Below, one piece after another: positions 58,955 to 64,000 of a stretch of DNA of 64,000 nt. Source of the DNA: Rhodoplanes tepidamans (lineage in GTDB: Bacteria > Pseudomonadota > Alphaproteobacteria > Rhizobiales > Xanthobacteraceae); the NCBI RefSeq assembly GCF_030813915.1, contig NZ_JAUSUJ010000006.1, positions 203,643 to 267,642 on the forward strand, read 5' to 3'. Both the position numbers and the translations under genes were made by a program. Below the pieces are notes generated by a model that was given only the letters and a program-made list of their open reading frames with translations, was not told the origin of the DNA and ran no database searches. Each line of letters starts with the position of its first letter. Position 1 is the first letter of the stretch.

Positions 58955-61276
58955 TCAGTCCCGGAGGAAGTCCGGCCGCCAGCGCTTCAGCCACAGCGAG
59001 TTGGTCACCACCGAGACCGACGACATCGCCATCGCGGCGCCGGCCAGCGCCGGGGTGAGGAAGCCGGCCGCCGCGAGCGGGATGCCGATCACGTTGTAGA
59101 CGAAGGCCCAGAACAGGTTCTGCCGGATCTTGCGGACCGTCCGGCGCGAGATGTCGAGCGCCGCCGGCACGAGCCGCGGGTCCGGCCGCATCAGCGTGAC
59201 GGGCGCGGCCTCCACGGCGACGTCCGTGCCGGTGCCGAGCGCGATGCCGACCTCGGCGGCGGCGAGCGCCGGCGCGTCGTTGATGCCGTCGCCGACCATG
59301 GCGGGCCGGCGTCCGGCGCCCTTCAGCGCCTCCAGGGCGGCCGACTTGTCGGCCGGCTTCACGCCGGCCCTGTAGGCGGCGAGGTTGAGGGCGCCCGCGA
59401 CCTTGCGGGCGACGGCGTCCGAATCTCCGGTCAGCATCTCGGCGCGCACGCCGCGCGCCGCGAGCAGCGCCACCGCCTCGGCCGCCTCGCCGCGCACCGG
59501 ATCGGCGATGCCGAGCACGCCGACGGCGCGGCCGTCCACCGCCACCACGACGGCGGTGCGGGCCCCGCCCTCGACCTCGCCCAGCGCCGCCTCGGCGGGC
59601 GCGACGTCGACCCCGAGCTCCGTCATCAGGTCGCGGTTGCCGATCGCCACGGTACGGCCCTCGACCGTACCGGTGACGCCGCGGCCGACCAGCGCCTTGA
59701 ACCCCTGCACGGGCGGCAGCGCCGCATCCGGCACGGCCGCCATCACGGCCCTGGCCAGCGGATGCTCGCTGCCGGCCTGCACGGCGGCGGCGAGCCGCAG
59801 CAGCGCGTCGCGGTCGAGTCCCGGTCCCGCGCCGGCTTCGCCGGCCCCCGAGAGCGGAATCACGTCGGTCAGGGCCGGACGGCCCTCGGTCAGCGTGCCG
59901 GTCTTGTCGAACACGACCGTGTCCACGACGGCGGCGCGCTCCAGCGCCTCGATGTCCTTCACCAGGATCCCGGCCCGCGCCGCGGCGCCGGTGCCTGCGA
60001 CCAGCGCGGCCGGCGTGGCGAGGCCCAGCGCGCAGGGGCAGGCGATCACCAGCACCGAGACGGCGGCGACCAGCGCCTCCTCGAGCCCGTGGCCGGCGAT
60101 CAGCCAGCCCGCGAAGGCCAGGATCGCGATGACGATCACGGTGGGCACGAACACGGCCGACACCTGGTCGACGAGGCGCTGCACCGGCGCCTTGCCGGAC
60201 TGGGCGTTCTCGACCAGGCGGATGATGCGGGCGAGCGTCGTGTCCTCGCCGACCGCGACCGCCGACACCACCAGCCGGCCGACGCCGTTGAGCGCCCCCG
60301 CCGTCACCTTGTCGCCCATGCGCTTCACCACCGGGACGCTCTCGCCGGTGATCAGCGATTCGTCGGCCTCGCTCTCGCCTTCGACGATGGTGCCGTCGAC
60401 CGGGATGCGCTCGCCCGGCCGCACCACGACGTGCTCGCCGGGCCGCAGGTCGTCGACGCCGATGTCGGTCTCGCGGCCGTCGCGCAGCACATGGGCGCGT
60501 TCCGGCCGCAGCGTCATCAGGGCCCGGATGGCGGCCGTGGTGCCGCGCTTGGCGCGCGCCTCCAGCCACTTGCCGAACACGACGAGCGTGATCACGGCGG
60601 CGGCGCCCTCGAAATAGAGGTGGCCGGTGGCGGCCTCGCCGCGGTCGAGAACCATGTACAGGCTGAACGCATAGGCCGCCGAGGTGCCGAGCGCGACCAG
60701 CAGATCCATGTTGCCCGAGAAGGCCCGCACGGCCTTCCAGGCGGCCCGGTAGAAGCGCGCGCCGACCAGCACCTGCACGGGCGTGGCGAGCGCCAGCTCG
60801 ATCCACGGATCGAGATGGAGATGCCAGCCGAACGGCGCCGCCACCATCGGCAGCACCAGCGGCAGGGTGAGGACGGCGGAGAAGACGAGCAGCATCAGCT
60901 GCCGGCGCTCGGCCGCGGCGCGCTCGGCCTCGCGGGCCTCCTCCTCGCGGCGGCGCTCGGCCGCCGAGGGCGGGCGCGGATGCGCGCCGAAGCCGGTGCG
61001 CTCGACCGCGGCGGCGAGCTGCGCCGGCGTGATGCCGGCGGCGGCGTCGACGTCGGCCCGCTCCAGCGCCAGGTTGACGGTCGCCTGGGCGACGCCCGGC
61101 ACCCGCTTCAGCGCGTTCTCGACCCGGCCGGCACACGCCGCGCAGGTCATGCCCGTGATGTCGAGCACCACATGGCTGGAACCGGCTCCGGGTGCGCCGC
61201 CGCGAGCGGCCGGACGGGGTTCGCCTTGCGAGGTCTTTTCGCCCTGCGAGGTCTTGCCTTCGAGCGCCAGCGACAT
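58955..61276 (-). CDS. copA: Copper-translocating P-type ATPase (P1B-1)
   Basis: 773 aa from the ATG at 61276, chosen because AGGAAGG is 7 nt upstream. One heavy-metal-associated domain with GMTCAACAGRVENAL (Cys45, Cys48), eight predicted membrane helices, TGES actuator loop (about 310-313), the intramembrane CPC site IACPCALGLATPAA (413-415), phosphorylation site DKTGTLTEG (Asp457), SEHPLA, GDGINDAPAL hinge, and YNVIGIPLAAAGF plus MAMSSVSVVTNSL in the last helices, which fit Cu+ specificity. Exports Cu+ from the cytoplasm. No CueR or CsoR gene or MerR-type promoter is evident nearby. Confidence 0.95.
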   Translation of the reverse strand: MSLALEGKTSQGEKTSQGEPRPAARGGAPGAGSSHVVLDITGMTCAACAGRVENALKRVPGVAQATVNLALERADVDAAAGITPAQLAAAVERTGFGAHPRPPSAAERRREEEAREAERAAAERRQLMLLVFSAVLTLPLVLPMVAAPFGWHLHLDPWIELALATPVQVLVGARFYRAAWKAVRAFSGNMDLLVALGTSAAYAFSLYMVLDRGEAATGHLYFEGAAAVITLVVFGKWLEARAKRGTTAAIRALMTLRPERAHVLRDGRETDIGVDDLRPGEHVVVRPGERIPVDGTIVEGESEADESLITGESVPVVKRMGDKVTAGALNGVGRLVVSAVAVGEDTTLARIIRLVENAQSGKAPVQRLVDQVSAVFVPTVIVIAILAFAGWLIAGHGLEEALVAAVSVLVIACPCALGLATPAALVAGTGAAARAGILVKDIEALERAAVVDTVVFDKTGTLTEGRPALTDVIPLSGAGEAGAGPGLDRDALLRLAAAVQAGSEHPLARAVMAAVPDAALPPVQGFKALVGRGVTGTVEGRTVAIGNRDLMTELGVDVAPAEAALGEVEGGARTAVVVAVDGRAVGVLGIADPVRGEAAEAVALLAARGVRAEMLTGDSDAVARKVAGALNLAAYRAGVKPADKSAALEALKGAGRRPAMVGDGINDAPALAAAEVGIALGTGTDVAVEAAPVTLMRPDPRLVPAALDISRRTVRKIRQNLFWAFVYNVIGIPLAAAGFLTPALAGAAMAMSSVSVVTNSLWLKRWRPDFLRD

Positions 61277-61451
61277 CAGCATGCCTTCCTGTTCACGCCC
61301 AAGATGGCGACGGCCGGCGGTTCCGGCAACGCCGGCGGGCGAGCGAGGCAGGTCTGCGGCACGGGTCGCGTGCTTGTCGCGGCCCTGCGGCAGGTGTACC
61401 CCCCGCGATCCGGCCACGGCCGGCGCCCCCGAGACCCGCACCGCGACCACC

Positions 61452-62000
61452 ATGGCGACACATTCCGGTTCCCGCAATCGTGCGGCTCCCTCCTGCATGG
61501 CGCCCATGCCGCCCGCGGAGACGTCAGCCGCAGAGACGTCAACCGCGGATGCGGCGCGGGTGCGGCGCGCCGTGGCGGCCGACCTCGACGCGCTGAACGC
61601 GCTGGAACAGGCCGTGTTCGCGACCGACTGCATGTCGCGCCGGAGCATCCGCCGGCTGCTCGCCTCGCCGAGCGCCGCCGTGCTGGTCGCCGAGCACCAG
61701 GGCCGCGTCGCGGGGGCGGCCGTGGTGCTGACCCGGGCGGGCTGCGCGGTGGCGCGGCTCTACTCGATCGCGGTCGACCCGGCCTCCGCCGGGCACGGCC
61801 TCGGTCCGGCCCTGCTCGCCGCCGCCGAGGCGGAAGCGGCCGCGCGCGGCTGCCGGGCGATCCGGCTGGAGGTGCACGAGACCAACGCCCGCGCCATCGC
61901 ACGGTATCGACGGGCCGGCTTCAGGGAGTTCGGCCGCCACGTCGCGTATTACGAGGACAAGGGCGACGCGCTGCGCTTCGAGAAGGCGCTGGTGTCCTGA
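61452..62000 (+). CDS. RimI-like GNAT N-acetyltransferase
   Basis: 182 aa from ATG 61452; ATG 61497 is a plausible shorter start and neither has a good ribosome-binding site. After a Ser/Ala-rich leader the GNAT fold begins at ARVRRAVAADLDALNALEQAVF; the acetyl-CoA loop is SIAVDPASAGHGLGPALLAAAE, followed by LEVHETNARAIARYRRAGFREFG. These features resemble protein alanine acetyltransferases of the RimI type. It lies 219 bp before a RimK-like ligase gene. GNAT-plus-RimK pairs recur in proteobacteria and suggest a joint peptide or protein modification role (inference). Confidence 0.85.
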   Translation: MATHSGSRNRAAPSCMAPMPPAETSAAETSTADAARVRRAVAADLDALNALEQAVFATDCMSRRSIRRLLASPSAAVLVAEHQGRVAGAAVVLTRAGCAVARLYSIAVDPASAGHGLGPALLAAAEAEAAARGCRAIRLEVHETNARAIARYRRAGFREFGRHVAYYEDKGDALRFEKALVS

Positions 62001-62219
62001 CCGGCCGGACCGGGGTGCCGGCACGACCGATCCTCTGACATCTTCGTGATCGCACGCCGGCGGGCTTTCGCGACACCCTGATTCGCGACGACAAGCGGCG
62101 TCGCGTCATCCGGCTGACACGAAGCGGATCGACACGACTCGCTCGGACGATCCGCGAGCGTCGCGCCGCGTGCGCCGCGCCGCCGTCCGGACGGCACTCG
62201 CTCGGAAAGGGCCTCTCTC

Positions 62220-63683
62220 ATGACCGGCTGGGTCATCCTGGTCGACCAGCCCCGCGACTTCCCCAACGCCGACACGCCGCACAAGGTGATCACCACGAGC
62301 GAGTACCTGGCTCGCCCGCGGCTGTTCGAGACGGCGCGGCCGAAGCTGATCAACCTGTCGCGCTCCTACGCCTACCAGTCGAAGGGCTATTACGCCTCGC
62401 TGCTCGCCGAGGCGCGCGGCCACCGCGTGGTGCCCACCGTCGAGACCATGCTGGAGCTGCGCGAGGCGAAGCTCTACGAGCACGCGCTGCCGGAGCTCGA
62501 GGACTCGCTCAACCGTTGCGCCCGCAAGGCCGACCTCCAGCCCGAGGGCGAGCTGAAGCTGTTCGTCTGCTTCGGCATCCCGCGCGACACCCGGTTCGAG
62601 GCGTTCGGCCGGCTGCTGTTCGACTGGTTCCGCTGCCCGGCCCTCGAGGTGACGGTCGACACCGGCGGAACCTGGCTCTCGATCGACCGCATCCGCATGC
62701 GCACCGTGACGCGGCTCGCCAACGGCGAGGCGACGTTCTTCCGCGAATCGCTGCACCAGCACACGAGGCGCGACTGGCGCGACCCGAAGGCCCGTACCAC
62801 GTCGAAATACGATCTCGCGGTGCTGTACGACCCGAACGAGAAGATGCCGCCCTCCTCGGCGTCGACGATCCGCCACTTCGCCCGCATCGCCGAGCGCCAC
62901 TCGGTCGACGTCGAGCCGATCACCCGGCGCCAGCTCGCCGAGCTCGCCGAGTACGACGGACTGTTCATCCGCGAGACCACCTCGATCGACAATCACACCT
63001 ACCGGTTCGCCCGCCGCGCCGCCCAGGAGGGCATGCCGGTCATCGACGACCCGATCTCGATGATCCGCTGCACCAACAAGGTATTCCTCATGGAGCTGCT
63101 GCGCCAGAACCGGGTGGCGACGCCGCCGACCGTGATGGTGGCCGACCAGCCCGACCTGACCCGCGCCGTGGACGAGCTCGGCCTGCCGCTGGTGGTGAAG
63201 ATCCCCGACGGCTCGTTCTCGCGCGGCATCCACAAGGTGTCGACCGCGCAGGACCTCGAGCGCGTCGCCGGCGAGCTCTTCGAGGAGACCGACCTGCTGC
63301 TGGCCCAGAAGTTCATGCCGACCGAGTTCGACTGGCGGGTCGGCGTGCTGGCCGGCGAGCCGCTGTTCGTCTGCCAGTACCGCATGGCCCGCGGCCACTG
63401 GCAGATCGTCAAGCACCGGCCCGACGGCACCGCCCGCGAGGGCGGCTTCAAGACCTTCGGGCTCGACCAGGCGCCCGACGTCGTCATCGACACCGCGGTG
63501 CGCGCCGCCCGCCCGATCGGCGACGGCTTCTACGGCGTCGACCTCAAGGAGACGCCGGACGGCGTCTTCGTCATGGAGGTCAACGACAACCCCAATCTCG
63601 AGCACGGCATCGAGGACGCCGTCGGCAAGGACGAGATCTGGATCAAGCTGCTGAAGTGGTTCATCGCCCGGATGGAGGGGTAG
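62220..63683 (+). CDS. RimK-family ATP-grasp ligase with RLAN N-terminal domain
   Basis: 487 aa. The N-terminal domain (WVILVDQPRDFPNADTPHKVITT...PKLINLSRSYAYQSKGYYASLLAEARGHRVVP) is the RimK-like ATP-grasp N-terminal (RLAN) type. The C-terminal ATP-grasp domain shows PVIDDPISMIRCTNKVFLMELL, PLVVKIPDGSFSRGIHKV (ATP-binding Lys), GGFKTFGL and GVDLKETPDGVFVMEVNDNPNLEHGIED with the Mg-binding Glu/Asn. ATP-grasp ligases of this group add amino acids (often Glu) to a carboxylate; substrate is unknown here. It is the last gene of the window and is likely linked to the upstream GNAT. Confidence 0.92.
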   Translation: MTGWVILVDQPRDFPNADTPHKVITTSEYLARPRLFETARPKLINLSRSYAYQSKGYYASLLAEARGHRVVPTVETMLELREAKLYEHALPELEDSLNRCARKADLQPEGELKLFVCFGIPRDTRFEAFGRLLFDWFRCPALEVTVDTGGTWLSIDRIRMRTVTRLANGEATFFRESLHQHTRRDWRDPKARTTSKYDLAVLYDPNEKMPPSSASTIRHFARIAERHSVDVEPITRRQLAELAEYDGLFIRETTSIDNHTYRFARRAAQEGMPVIDDPISMIRCTNKVFLMELLRQNRVATPPTVMVADQPDLTRAVDELGLPLVVKIPDGSFSRGIHKVSTAQDLERVAGELFEETDLLLAQKFMPTEFDWRVGVLAGEPLFVCQYRMARGHWQIVKHRPDGTAREGGFKTFGLDQAPDVVIDTAVRAARPIGDGFYGVDLKETPDGVFVMEVNDNPNLEHGIEDAVGKDEIWIKLLKWFIARMEG

Positions 63684-64000
63684 CGTCGTACACGGCCGTC
63701 GTCGTCCCGGGGCGGACCGCAGGGCCGAGCCCTGGCCCATACGCCCTGTCTTTCGTGAGCCACCGATACCGGGAGTATGGATTCCGGGCTCGCGGGCTGC
63801 GCCCGCGCCCCGGAATGACCAAAACCGTTGGGTGGGCAAAGGCGCGGAACGCGCCGTGCCCACGCGGTCGCGACCCTCGGGGGCCGGACGGCGTGGGCAC
63901 GCTTCGAGGCAGGGCAAGAACTCGACTTCATGCCGCGAGGCGGATTTGCGCGCGGGTGACGGCGGAATTTCGGGCGAATCCGATCCCGGAGCGAGTCAGG
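63684..64000. other. Terminal intergenic region with family C repeat
   Basis: No gene is recognised after the RimK-like ligase. Bases 63740-63820 are a family C element (ACGCCCTGTC...GTGAGCCACC...ATTCCGGGCTCGCGGGCTGCGCCCGCGCCCCGGAATGACC), with a GCGGGC-TGC-GCCCGC hairpin and the family A right end. Further on, GCGTGCCCAC-type sequences appear in inverted pairs near 63855-63905. The window may stop before the next gene start. Confidence 0.6.

Noticed and set aside
61277..61451. MerR/CueR-type operator upstream of the copper ATPase
   Set aside because: No 19-bp-spaced promoter with the characteristic ACCTTCC-type dyad could be found.
58871..62038. Plus-strand frame over 1000 codons antisense to the copper ATPase
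   Set aside because: It mirrors the P-type ATPase; composition is Arg/Gly/His/Asp-rich without motifs.

Overview
The window is a high-GC (roughly 70%) bacterial chromosome segment. It most resembles an alphaproteobacterium of the order Hyphomicrobiales (Rhizobiales). Supporting signs are the phaR/thiolase pair for polyhydroxybutyrate, a homospermidine-type polyamine pathway, a CHAD protein, a DUF1007/NicO nickel-cobalt exporter, a RimK-like ligase paired with a GNAT, and dispersed palindromic repeats between genes. No phage, insertion sequence, integrase or CRISPR array is visible. Genus and species cannot be fixed from the sequence alone.

Layout. 0-7.9 kb is housekeeping: dapB, gpmI, an Ada-type repair protein, DUF2244, nth, a fluoride riboswitch with crcB and DUF190, a flavodoxin-fold oxidoreductase, then a less GC-rich patch of small orphan genes. 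7.9-16.7 kb holds fhs and a divergent GntR regulator facing a seven-gene operon whose genes overlap end to end: Tat-exported binding protein, hydantoinase-type amidohydrolase, atypical SDR, DUF1445 protein, GlcG/HbpS-like protein, ABC ATPase and permease. This looks like a dedicated uptake and ring-opening pathway for an unidentified cyclic amide or ureide, and it is the best candidate for an undescribed system. 16.7-21.2 kb is an opposing operon of three exported hydrolases: two paralogous DUF1100-like enzymes around a type-B carboxylesterase. A tRNA-fMet follows.

22-35 kb carries CHAD, MgtC, a secreted papain-like protease, a large autotransporter preceded by a good Pho-box match, a YeaQ-family membrane protein, a cation/proton antiporter, a BKACE enzyme with a CRP-type palindrome upstream, and a hybrid GGDEF/EAL protein whose GGDEF site is degenerate. 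35-39 kb has divergent phaR and phaA, a methyltransferase and a GST. 39.7-43.9 kb is an ABC exporter (adaptor, ATPase, two FtsX-type permeases).

44-48 kb encodes ornithine decarboxylase, a GNAT and homospermidine synthase, all leftward, with a leader of about 500 nt in front of the decarboxylase. 48-56 kb has an M3 oligopeptidase, a gamma-glutamyltransferase-like enzyme, a DUF1007 plus NicO metal efflux pair with a very histidine-rich loop, and a flavin monooxygenase. 56-61.3 kb has an orphan nitrile-hydratase-accessory-like gene, a zinc-type ABC importer (permease and ATPase, no binding protein nearby) with a 49-residue His-rich membrane microprotein and a Zur-like box, and a copper-type P-ATPase. 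The window ends with GNAT plus RimK-like ATP-grasp genes. At least three families of palindromic repeats punctuate the intergenic spaces.
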